Shown piece after piece: positions 28,646-61,400 of a DNA stretch of 64,000 nucleotides. Source of the DNA: Paraspadella gotoi (Eukaryota > Chaetognatha); NCBI GenBank assembly GCA_051294375.1, contig CM119263.1, positions 19,144,625-19,208,624 on the forward strand. Direction: 5' to 3'. The position numbers were made by a program, and so were the translations under genes. Position 1 is the first letter of the stretch, and every line of letters begins with the position of its first letter. Under the pieces are notes generated by a model that had not been told where the DNA came from, ran no database searches, and worked only from the letters and a program-made list of their open reading frames with translations.

Positions 28646-30380
28646 ATGGACAAACTTTTTGGGCATCCTAAGACTGTTAAGGAGCAAATGCGGGAAAATG
28701 ACAGAGCTCTTCGAAAGACAGAGCGCGAACTGACGCGTGACAGAAACGCTATAGAGCGTCAGGAAAAACAGCTGGAGATGGAAATTAAGAAGGCCGCCAA
28801 GCGAGGAGACAAGCAAACGGCAACTATCCTCGCCAAGCAACTGGTTAACCTGAGGAAGCAAAAGACCAGATCCCACGCTGCCTCAAGTAAAATCACCTCT
28901 GTGGGGATGCAGGCCAAAGGAATGGCTTCACAAGTACGGTCATTACTGTTTAAATTTTAGCCCATTTCTCTCTGCGTATAGATTTTTCTTCCTGTATGTA
29001 CATAGTTTACATACATACGTCGGGCAGTATAAACAATTGAGATAAGAAACAAAGGCTTACTTGTAGGATTGATGCCAAATTGACTGCCTTGGTGTAGAAG
29101 ATGGGGGAACTCAATAGTTCATCCTTATGAAATTCAAGTGTTGACTTGTAAAAGAGATAGCATTTGTCTATTATTACCCAAGTGGTTTGCTAAAATAAAG
29201 CATATTGGGGTTAATTTTACTTTCGCCGACCAGGGTTAGGGGGGGGTTAAGGTTAAAAGTGGTGAGGGTAATTAAGTAATAATTTTTTTCAAATTTTTTT
29301 TCAAAAGTAAATTTAAAACACGCCAAAACTCTGGTCGAAGGTAAAATTTTGCCACATATTGCTTCAAACCGACCTTTTTAATTGTAGCTTAATCCTTGAG
29401 AATAAATCTCACCAATCTAACAAGTCAGCTGGAACCACAAAAATAATTAAATGTATAGTTTATATCATGCTAATTAAATTTAATTTAACCACAAACAATC
29501 ATTTGTAAATGTGAAATTACGATAAAAATTTATCGATTCTTCTTTAATCTCATTTGCAAATTGTAGTTTTGAAAACAAAATCTCATTTAAAACGATCCAC
29601 AAATTACTGCATCTAAACTTTCAGGTCAAAATGGCGGAGGCAATGAAGGACACAACTAAAGTGATGACAAATATGAACAAAGTAATGAAACCTCAGGACG
29701 TCATGAAAAACATGCAGGCCTTTGAGCGAGAGAGCGCCAAGTTGGAAATGTCAGAGGAAATGATGAACGATACTTTAGGTAAATAGACCTATTACTTAAC
29801 AAACAAAGATAATGCCCAAATTTGTTTTGCTTTCTTGGATTGCAGACGATATTCTCAACGAAAGTGGAGACGAAGAAGAACAAGACGCAATTGTCAATCA
29901 GGTTCGTGAGAAATAACCGAATTACTATCTCATAGATGTCAAATCAGGCAACTCGATAGCCAAAATCTTATAATATAAGAAGGGTCATTTCTGTTAGGTT
30001 GAATAATAAAAAAATTATCCACTTGCAATTAAATGAGAAAGGTGTGCTAACCTTATTTAAATGCGTGGAGCGACATTCTGCTTCAGCAGTCAGCATCACC
30101 CAAATAAAAATCTAAAAAATCTATGAATGCATTCGAGGATACTTGCTCAGAGAAACAAATTTCATGGAAGCCTCATATACTTCAGGGAAGGACTAATAAA
30201 ATAATGATAAATTATCGTTTTTACACGTGCTTATAGGTTTTGGACGAAATCGGTATCGAGATTTCGGGGAAGATGGCCGGCGCGCCCGAAGCGCAAAAGG
30301 GTGCCGTTGGTGGTGCCGTTGCATCAAAAGGACTCTCTGACGACGACATCGAAAAACAATTGGAGATGCTTAAAATGTGA
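28646..30380 (+). CDS. CHMP2B: Charged multivesicular body protein 2B (ESCRT-III subunit)
   Basis: Vps2-type ESCRT-III protein that co-polymerises on endosomal and other membranes and recruits Vps4 for scission. Four exons: 28646-28933, 29625-29778, 29846-29901, 30237-30380; 213 residues, the family's usual length. It starts MDKLFGHPKTVKEQMRENDR, followed by the basic helix 1-2 hairpin (EKQLEMEIKKAAKRGDKQTA, KQLVNLRKQKTR). It then has the SEEMMNDTLDDIL helix, the acidic stretch ESGDEEEQDAIVNQ and VLDEIGIEISGKMAGAP. These match CHMP2B rather than CHMP2A (which lacks the KQLVNLRKQKTR and GIEISGKM signatures). The C-terminal DDIEKQLEMLKM fits the MIT-interacting motif bound by Vps4. All residues expected from the family appear present. 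Confidence 0.94.
29212..29352. mobile_element. Family E MITE in CHMP2B intron 1
   Basis: TTTTACTTTCGCCGACCAGGG at the left and GCCAAAACTCTGGTCGAAGG then TAAAATTTTG at the right, imperfect inverted ends around a GGGTTAGGGG/GTGAGGGTAATTAAG core. Related to 24253-24440. Confidence 0.55.
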
Positions 30381-30441
30381 AAGCCTCGTCCAGTTATGTT
30401 ACTTTAATTTTAATACCTAGTTGAGAGAGCTTTGTGATCTT

Positions 30442-30447
30442 AATAAA
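30442..30447 (+). promoter_or_regulatory. Polyadenylation signal of CHMP2B
   Basis: AATAAA 62 bases after the stop codon. Confidence 0.6.
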
Positions 30448-30625
30448 AAATATTTTCTATTTCTGTCTTAACCCTAACAATTGGCTAGTTAAGTTTTATT
30501 TCAGTTCTAATTCTTTACATTTGTTTACAATTTGTTTTATTGTTGAAAAGAAAACCTGAAATTATTCATCTGGACATACCGATGATACTATTTTAAAACA
30601 AATTGCTATTAAATTTTACACCCAT

Positions 30626-31400
30626 TTTTATTGTCGCAATCGCTTTGCGTTTGCGACGATTTTGCTGTAGTTTTGCATATAAGTGGCGTCGTTTTCGTCA
30701 TCGTTCCAAATTATAGATCGCCTTTTTGATGATTAAATTTGGGTGTATGAAGCTGAAAATTTATATACAGCTTCTTATCATCGAGGTCCTTAAAATTGGG
30801 TCAGGACAGTTATTAAATGTTTTGTTTATGTTTTATCAAAACAAACATCCTTTATTTTATTTTTATGTCTCCTTGTCTCTCTTTCTCTTTTAATTATATG
30901 TAGCTATCTCTCTCTCTTTTCCGCAGTGCTGATTCATCGCAAAAAAAATGAGTGCAGCTGGCTCTGCAAGGGCTCTTTTTTTCTTTTTTCTCCTGCTGCT
31001 GCCTTTTGATTTCTTTTTTTTTCTGGCTGCCTCTGCTGCCGCCGCTGCTGATTTGTCTGAAAACGATTTGGCTTCTCTTTCTGCGTTATTATTTTTAAAA
31101 AATTGAATTAAGATTGAACTCGTAAAATTAAGCATCGGGTTTTTATTTTATTTTTTTTTCTCAGGGGCTGCATCTGCTGACCAGTTTATTTCATAACAAT
31201 GAAAATTTTTTTTCTTCCAGAAACTAACTTTAATTTTCCTTGGTACTTTATTATTTTTTTTAAATTGAAAATCGCAAAATAGAATTTTTCTTTGTTTATA
31301 AATTAATTTTCTTTCCTCAATTTCTTTTTTTTAGTATCAAAATTTGTCGTCATTCCAGATTTTTCTTATGCGATTGCGACGATCCTTATGCTTTTAAGAT
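30626..31400 (-). mobile_element. Family B MITE, copy 1
   Basis: Left end TTTTTATTGTCGCAATCGC; right end GCGATTGCGACGATCCTTAT: inverted ends. The inner landmarks (CGACGACG/CGTCGTT, TATATACAGCTTC, GTTTTATCAAAACAAAC, CAGCTGGCTCTGCAGGG-like, GCTGCTGCC) are shared with copies at 36256, 59708 and 62109. No transposase, so non-autonomous. Lies between the convergent CHMP2B and aPKC genes. Confidence 0.8.
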
Positions 31401-31547
31401 TTTTATTTCTTCTTTAAGAGAAACTATACTACGTATATACAGTTTATACACGAGTCGAGCCGCAAATCCAGATGACTAATAAAATCAAAATTAATAATCG
31501 GATTAATATAGATTAACATTCGTCATTAGTGAAATTAATTTATTGAT

Positions 31548-31700
31548 TTTGAAGTTCATACAACCAATATAATAATTATACATTCATTTACATAAGCTAT
31601 CTTGCCCCTGACTTTTGACAGGCTATGGCGGTTTAAGGCCACTTTTCTCTGTTACAAGATAATAACAGAGCATGACCCTGCAAGTAGAGTACCTATTTTA
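31548..31700 (-). repeat. Family C element, diverged copy
   Basis: TACAACCAATATAATAATTA, then GCTATCTTGCCCCTGACTTT and GGCTATGGCGGTTTAAGGCC follow in the same order as in the duplicated copies at 48360 and 48683. Confidence 0.6.
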
Positions 31701-32567
31701 AGAGTAGAGGATGTGGATACAAATTTACCAAATTTAACTTTACAATTCGTATTTATAATAACTCTCATAAAAAAGCCGCAAAAAAATGAAACTCCTTGAA
31801 AATTGTTTTATTGGATTCTCCACCTTGACGTAATGAACAGTAAAGCTCTGTCCAGGAAGTCACCGGTAGTTCCCCTAATCACTATGTAAAACGACAACTG
31901 TAAACCTCCTTGGGGGTTCCAAGAAAAGTAACGTCTTCAGTCAACTTAGGATCATATCTAATTATCTAGCTAGATTCTTTTACACTGACCAGCTTACTAG
32001 TAATTTAGTCGAAAACAGTTATGATATAAAAAAATATATAAATGTAATTTTCTGTAAAGAAAAACAATAGCGCATATTTTCTCGATTAATAATTTTTACG
32101 AGAGAAATAAAAATTAAGTTCGAGGCCTAAGAAACGGATATATACGTAAAAGGCAAACGGGCTCTGGTAATAAAGTAGTTTTCTAGCTTTTTCATTCTCG
32201 TATGAAACACTTCCAGTGACTTCAGTGGGCCTGCATTACACGGACTAGACATTTGCAAAGCAATGCAACAAATCTTGATTCTTGAGCGTCTTTGTCAGTA
32301 ATTTTTTTCATAAAAAATAAACAAGGCATCAAATCACAAATAAACTTCAGGCGAATTCAATCGGACTCAATTGACTTGTTTCCCCAAGCCTTGGGCCAAG
32401 GTCCTAAAAACCCAAAACATTTTTCTAACTCGGCCTCTGTCCCATTCCATTGAAAAAACAAAACACCATTAATGACGCTTTCAGTTTCACATAGGCAAAA
32501 AATTATGTAAAAGGCTGCAATTTACTAATTAGTAAAAAATGAAAGAAAACATCTACTCTACCCCAGA

Positions 32568-53421
<20,854 letters not shown>

Positions 53422-55465
53422 TAGGGAGTAGCGGATTTGGACGGACAGCTGGATGACGATCGACGGAATTTTTAAGACATTTCTGCAGGATCAATGAGGG
53501 TTTTTAAAAAGCGGACGTTCATGCTCGAACCAAGTTTTTTTTGTTTTTTGTTTCGCACCAGGTTTTGAATTAAAAATTGTTTCGTCGAGTTACGTATAAA
53601 ATGGAATGTTCGAACGCGATTCAAGCGTAATAGAGAAGCGTCTTTCTCATTTTGTTTTTGGCGAGGTAGATCTCCCGGCGCAACTATAAAATCGACGACA
53701 GAGAATCTCACGTTTTTTATGTTCTTCGAAATAACGAGTACGAATCTCAATAAGCTTGAAAGCATTGACAATTTCAATATTTCTGTCATAAATCATAAAA
53801 TAAACACATTATCAAAGATCAACACAGATTTAAACGCGTTGCTTGATCCATGATCGCCTAAGCATAAGCTAAAAATTTATAAGGCTAGACCTTGATCTTT
53901 TGGATGTCTGTAAGATTAAACTGGTGTGCAAGGGTGTATTCACATCGCTTAAAGAATGGAATTGAGAATCGATACAAACTTTTCCTAATATATGTTCATT
54001 AGGGTGAAGTGAAAGTTTGGAATCAAAATTTAGCAGTTATATCTTGAAAACTATCATATTAGTGAATACTAATCTGTAATTATTCTTCTTTTTTTATAAA
54101 TATAGTAGCCCAGTCAGCTTATTTTGTATATAGTACTACCCTTATATAATGTCAAAATTTCAAAATGGTTTTTTTTTAATCTGAGAACAGATTCAGATTC
54201 CTCGTTAAAAGTTAATAAAAGAAAGTATAAATCTTTTTCAAAAATTATGTCATTAAGTAGGTTAAAATTACAAAAAACTATATTTTTAAGCTAGAAATTT
54301 AAAATCGGCGTTTTAAATATAGTTTTTTACATTTTTGACTAACTTAATGAAAGAATTTTTAAAAAAGAATTGTACTTTCTTATAATAACTTTTTGCAAGG
54401 AATCCAAATTCGATCTTAAAATTTAAAAATTTGTATTTTGAAATTTTAGCCTATTATATACTTATTACTATATATAAATATAGCTCACTGGTGCCCACTA
54501 ATGTATAAAATTAAAAAATAAATTTACCAAAATATTTTTATTAGTTTTTATGTTCATGTTTTATATGCTAAATTTTAATTTTCTAAAATTTTATCATTTT
54601 CACATCACTCTAATGTTCATTAGTATGTAAGTTTCAAATTTTATTTTGATTATATTCGAAATATTTACTGTGCTGAAACGGCCAAGTAAAACCAACTTTT
54701 GTTGTCATTAAAAAGGTTAAGAACAAAAAACTTGGCGTTTAATTTACAGAACAAAATCTAAAAAATAAAATGCAAACATTTGATACATAAACATTAACCA
54801 TTCTTGCTTACTCTTTGGATCTACAGAAAAATTCATTTAAAAATGACGGTCGAAGATCGTCTTCGGACCCTCAGGCCGGTAGCAAAAAAAAGGGAACGGA
54901 TAAATGGGAACAAGTTTGTTAGGACGGAGACGGACTATTAAGAAAGATTAAGTTGATTTATACGATTGCCACAATTCCTTGCCATTATTATTATAACCCC
55001 CCAAAAATTACCTAAAATACAAAATGACATAAATAATTTTAAATAAATTCAAACTGCTATAAGTATAACTTTTTTAAACATAACCGTTGGAAAACAAATG
55101 CAGGTAAAAATTGCCATTTTTACCAATCAAGTGCATGGAATAGGTTTATTATTTATAGTAAAATATAAGCTTTTTGAGGTATCACCAGCCCTTAATTAGG
55201 GGCGATAAAAGCTTTTTCGATCAGATAAGTGCTTACAAACATTTTCATTCATTCAAAAAACTTAGTACATACAAACAAAAATTCTATTTGTTTTGTGCCC
55301 TTTGACAAGAACATATAATACAATAAATAAATGCATCTCCGAGTCATAGACTACGTACGACCGTAGAATCCGATGATATACAAAGGTAAGACGAACCAAA
55401 GCACAAGATTAAAAATCAGAGATAACAGAAAATAAAATACGATTAAAAAAGTTAATAATCACAGA
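53422..55465. other. Intergenic region between aPKC and JAK
   Basis: Presumed aPKC promoter/5'UTR side and JAK 3'UTR side. No gene. A GC-richer part at 53470-53700 may belong to the aPKC 5' end. A family D fold-back relative occupies about 54170-54600. On the minus strand, AATAAA hexamers near 55145-55156 are candidates for JAK polyadenylation. Confidence 0.5.
54170..54600. repeat. Family D AT-rich fold-back relative
   Basis: AGTATAA...TTATGTCATTAAGTAGGTTA then AACTATATTTTTAAGC is followed by the approximate inverse CTAACTTAATGAAAGAATTT, like 18600-18860. Confidence 0.55.
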
Positions 55466-58400
55466 TTATCCACTTGCAATGGGATTTACTTTGTAGCTAT
55501 CTATTAATGTTCCGACGGTGGTCCGTGGTTTCGTGTCTCGTTGGTAGAACACAGGCCTGTCTTCAATTTGGTAACACCAACACGGACACATCACATCTTT
55601 ATAGAATAACTCGGAGCAACCTAAACAATGAACAGGGAAAATTAGGGGATGGTCCTGACCATTGAAGCCATAATCTTTTTGAATATATTCTTGTATGAAT
55701 TTGTAGAAAATGACGGGAATATTATCATTTTTAAGTATCATTAAAGTCGGACTACGCGTTTACAAGCAATAAAACAAAAACAAAAGTATAGGAATCTCGC
55801 CAGACGTTACTATCAAAATTAATAAAAATCTTAAAATCATAAGATCTTTAGATCCACTTGCAGGGTCAATAGCAAAATCTTTAAAACGTATATAACAAAC
55901 ATATTAAGCTGAAAACTTTTAAATTAAATTTTTTTTATATCGGTTTTTTTATAAAAAAAGCCAGATAAAATGAACTACTTCCTTTCAAGGGAATCTCATG
56001 CCACTAACTTTATTATATAAAATGAACGGGAAATTTACAAGTATAAAATTTCTTGCTGTGATTACCGTATTTTACATTTATTTTATAATAATCAAATATC
56101 GCAATTTCAAAAATATATGTTTTTAAATTTATCAAAGTTTTTCGCAATGAACAATAATAGTTTTTCACATAAAATTTTTATTTTAAATATAAATTATAGT
56201 TTAAAGATGAAACGAAAAATTTGTTGTAATAGCAATTTTTTATTTTTATTAATGTACACGTTTTGACTCTTAGTATTACGAGTCTTCATCAGCATGAAGA
56301 CTCGTAATACTAAGAGTCGAAACATGTACATTAATAAAAATAAAAAATTGCTATTACAACGAATTTTTTGTTTCATCTCTAAACTATTTTAAATAGCAAA
56401 AAGAAAGTCAAAATACAATATATAAATTATAAAAAAACTGAGAGTAATCAGAATCTTAAAAGTATAGTAATCTCGCCAAAAAAAAAGATTGATGCAATAA
56501 CAAATTATTAATGTAATAGTAATTGATTGATGTAATAATGATTGAGCAAATGTACTTTTAAACGAATCAGAAGAAGCTGCGACGGAAAAAAAACAAAACG
56601 AGAGAAATAAAAAAACTGGACACAGCTGCTGCAGAGCTGAACTCATTTATATACATAAAAATTATTTTGTAAATAAAACAAACAAATGAATGTAAGAATA
56701 TAAAACAACAATTTAAAAGACCTCAATGATGAAAAGCCATATCTAAATTTTAAGCTTCCTATGGTTAAACACTTAAGCTATTTCCAATGATAAAACAGTG
56801 TGACGACGACTACTATAACAACTACGGTCAAAAGAAGCAAACAAATTAACATCTCGCCCAAGTCGGGCTTTCACCCGTCTGGCGAGATAAAAAACGTTTG
56901 GCAACAGGCTGCAAAGTCACCTTTTAAGCATATTACCTCTCGGTTTTGGCAAAACATTGCCTTTCAAGACTCCGTCTATACCTCCAAGGTTCAACCAAAT
57001 TTTTCTAATTTTCACATCTGTCAGAAGAAAAAAAATTTACCACAAGAATTTGATTTAAAATAATATCCTACTAAAGTGTACCAAGGTCAAGGTTGAAGAC
57101 ATCCCACAACAACATCCCGAAAGACCACACGTCTCCCTCGAAACAGAACTTCTTGGCCGACCCCTTAAGGGTTTCTGGGGGGTACATATATTCTGGAATC
57201 GCAGGGTGATTTTCATTGTCTCCACGCTTGTAATACAATTCGGTCTCGCGCGAGAGGCCAAAATCACCAACCTGAATTCCAAAATAACAGTTTGTCATCT
57301 TTTTCGATTTGAGACTATCTTAGGTTCCGAATGGATCCACGCATTTTCATCCTTATGCGGGTAGGGGTAGCTTCTAACGTACTAAGAGAACTAATCAAGG
57401 GAGTTCAAAATGAACTCCATAACACTGACCTTGGCAACAATTGGTGAAACTTTGCTGGTCAGCATAATGTTTCTGACGGCAAGATCGCGGTGGAGAATCC
57501 CGTTAGAATGTAAATGTTTCATACCTGTCAGAAATCAGGCTATGAGACATTGTCAGACATTAATAACACATTAATTGCCTACCATTATTTATCTGTTTGA
57601 GGATGTCGAGAGATACTTCTTCATCCCAAGAGCCATTCTTTTTAACTTGTTTCAGATAGGATTCAAGGCTTCCGCCTAATAATTAAAGCATACAAAAATT
57701 CAATATTTTAAAGCACGGTTCGTCTTGGTTCAATGATTGTTCACGAACCGCCCAGGAGTTCCATCACAATCCTTTTTTCAATATCTGGCTTCTCCAAACC
57801 CATTACACCAATAATTTTAACCACATTATCGTTCGCGGGTATGCGAAGAGCTGAGAAAATACATAATATTACTTTTTGTCGCTTTGAGAGAAAAAGAGAA
57901 GAACTTTTCCACAAACCCATGAGCATCTCCTGCGAGATTCCTTCGGTCGACATGTTTATATTGAAAGTTTTGATTGCACAATCGCATCCGTGCTCCTCAT
58001 TTTCGAAAACAATGACTCCGCGATAAACGGTACCGAAACAACCATTGCCTAATTTTCTAAAAAAATACATTTTTTTTACTCGATACTTATTTACTAGTCC
58101 AACTTAGGCGGCAGAGTAGGGCAATTTCTATAGTTTCATACTCTTTCGAGTTTTCGAGTATTCGCAGCTTCCGATGACCTTGCAGAGTCTCAATTTCGAA
58201 CAAGTTGATGTCCAAAGAGTCGTCTTCTCTTCTATCACAAATACGATCTGCGAATTTATCGAAAGAAAGTTTAATACGAAATCCGATGCCAAATAAACAG
58301 AGAAAAATACCTTGATACGCAGAAGGACCAGTTCGGTTTAAAAAGAAATCGGGAAATTCCTTTAAAACGCCGTGGTTGAAAAGAAAAGTCGACATTGCGT

Positions 58401-61400
58401 CGTAGACGACACACATACGAGGTCTGCTTGATTTATTTTTATTCCAGCATTCCTCCATGAGCTTATATGCGCGTTCGTACAGATCCTTGAATTTATTCTC
58501 GGGATAACTCGGTGGAGGAAGATTGTACCTTTTCAGATATGCCTTCAAGTTGGCGTTGACAGCTCCGGAGGGGGTTGTGCGGCAGAGACTAAAAACCTGG
58601 ATAAAAGTTCAAACAGCAAGTTTTAGTAAAAATATTTCGAAAACCTAAAATCCATTTTTATGGTTAGGTAAGTTACTCGGTAGAACAAACCTCCCAAAGA
58701 AAAGTTCCAAAAGCCCACACATCGCCTTCATGAGACCTGTTTCTCTGTCTCCCATTGCCTATCTCTCTTTCCCATAATTCTGGAGGCGTCCAGGCAATTA
58801 ATTTGTCATCGTCAGTTTTAACAAATCCTGAAAAACCACAATTCATCAGCATCTCATTATCAGCACAATCGACGACCATTTTGTATAACGCGTACAAGCG
58901 TACCTGGATCGCCGAGCTTAACTTGAATACAAGGCTTGAAGTCCTGTTGGCCAGTGGCGACAGCCTGAAAAAACTGGGAATCGTTGGCCGCCGAGACTAC
59001 GACATTTTCGGCGCGGACCCCACCATGAAGAATATTGTGGGAGCTAAGAAAAAGAAGAGCACGCCCTATCTGATCGGCCAAGTTCACTGTCGAGGGCGCC
59101 GCGAACGAAACCGCAAATAGGCTTTGGCTGCTTGAATCGTCTTGGCTGATCTGAAAAGAAAGAAAGAGTCCTCACTTTCTCTTAACCATAAACGATCCAC
59201 GGGGAGGTGAAATACTAATCTCCTTAGTCCTTACCCTTCCTTGCAGCCACTCCGTCAGAGGTGGGTTAAGAGCCGAAGGCTCAAGCACAACGCTGAGAGG
59301 ATCTAAGCAGCTTCCGAAGGCAAATAACAAACTCTCGGGTCGGTCCGACCATTTACTCCAGTCCACGATGGACTGTATCTTCATCCTCGATCCGGCGTCG
59401 AAATGAGCGTCGCCGTCCGTGATTCGTTTCACAACAACCTGCATTTCACGGCCGATTTCCTTTTTGTAGGTTTCGATTCCGCCTGCGCAATTTTAAAACC
59501 TAAAGTGAAGCTCAGTAAGTGGTTTGTATTGGTTATACCTATTTCACTCGTCTGACCACCGCCGTCAATTTCTGAAGCACGAAAAAGTTTGGGTTCCCTT
59601 TTAATCATCGATGACGAAGCCGACGAATAAAGCAAGGCCGACGGATTAACTTCCCGACGAGAACCCACGTTGATATCCTTAAAAGGATTAAAAGGATATC
59701 CAAAAAATCATAAAAGCATAAGGATCGTCGCAATCGCATAAGAAAAATCTGGATTGACGATAAATTTTGATACTAAAAAAAATAAAATTTAAGAAAATAA
59801 AATTAATTTATAAACAGAAAGAAAAAGAAGAAAAGAATAAATATAAAGAAAGAATAGAAAGGAAAGAAAAAATAGAAAGGAAAGAAAAAATAGAAAGGAA
59901 AGAAAAAATAGAAAGGAAAGAAAGAATAGAAAGGAAAGAAAGAATAGAAAGGGAAGAAAGAATAGAAAGGAAAGAAAGAATAGAAAGGAAAGAAAGAAAG
60001 CCAAATCGTTTTCGGATGAATTAGCAGCGGCAGCAGCAGAGGCACCCAGAAAAAAAGAAAGAAATCAAAAGGCAGCAGCAAAAGCAGCAGGAGAAAAGAG
60101 AGAAAAAGAATAAGCCCCTGCAGAGCCAGCTGCAGACTCGTTTTTTTCTCTGACTTTGTTTTGATAAAACGTAAACAAAACATGTTTAATAACTGTCCAG
60201 ACTCAATTTTAAGTACATCGATGATGAGAAGCTGTATATAAATTTTCAGCTTCATACACCCAAATTTAATCATAAAAAAGGCGATCTATAATTTAGAACG
60301 ACGACGACAACGACGCCACTTATGAGCAAAACCAAAGCAAAGCGATTGCGACGATAAAAAGTTTCGACCATTGTCACCGTCTTCACAGTTACTGACCTTC
60401 CCAAACAATTTTGACAGTTTCTCAACGACGACTTCTAAATGTCGGTGCGTCTCCACATGATCCTTAGGCACGCCAGATGTCTTCGCGAACCACATCCCTG
60501 TCTCTGGATTGTATTCAATTTCTGCCTCCACCTCTATGCGGCCCTCAGAACTATCTTGCGACTGTCGCTGCTCACACAAAAAAAATGTCAAACAAAGTCA
60601 AACGGCCAAATATTACACAAATTGTTTCAAAACCTGCTCACACCTTGATTGCATAAAGCAAGAGTTTGGCAACGCGCGCTTTGTCTTCTGCCAATAGGAA
60701 ACTCTTCTCGTCTTTGCCGGCTTCGATAAATATTCTTTTGCGCGCCTCCGCAGGGAGTGAAACCTGGCAACAAACCTTCTCAAGGGAAGAGTAGAATAAC
60801 GACGAAGACGGGCAACCTGGGTGGTTGGAGATATTAACTGCCGTGAAGACTGGGGATTTGTTTAAAAATAACGAAGTACGTATGAATACGAAATAGAAAC
60901 CACCTGATAAGCATAGTTGAATTGATTTTTCTGGAGGACGACTGAGCATTGCATAAAGGTTGACCAGTGAGGCAAACGATTGGGCGAAAACGGGCGATAT
61001 GAAGGTAAGATCCTCGTCCCGGGGATTCTTGCACAGTCGAACACGTGAATCAATGATCTCTAGGCGCAATATATCCGTCACGGTCATCTAAAATACCGAC
61101 AGCAAAAATGTGCTAAAATACGGTTTGAAAGCTTACTGCACAGGTAAAAATAAACTTTTAAAAGAGACTGTTTTAGCCGGTTCCGCTGATGGCAGATTCC
61201 GGCTGTTATCCACTTTGTCGGTCCGTCTGCCGTACCCCGTTTAAATTATATCAGAATATCAAATTATGACAAATTAAGCCCAAAAAAAAAAAAAATGATG
61301 TCCGTTCGTTCATCTGTCCATCCCCCGTTAGCTTTAAACACTAATTAGTCATGAGCGGATAAGACGATTGATCTCAATTTTTGTACGTGGATAAAAAATA

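Noticed and set aside
56917-57017. JAK kinase truncated at GNMLKR stop
   Set aside because: An in-phase donor at 56936 joins to the exon 55620-55466, which supplies the missing CWxxxxxxRP helix, so the kinase is complete.
58087-58141. Continuation of the JAK linker exon to LSWTSK stop
   Set aside because: That frame cannot join the kinase exon in phase; the donor at 58141 (AGA|GTATGA) can.
59767-60024. Lys/Glu/Arg-rich open frame (and Phe/Leu-rich antisense)
   Set aside because: Purine tandem repeat within the family B MITE; no conserved domain.
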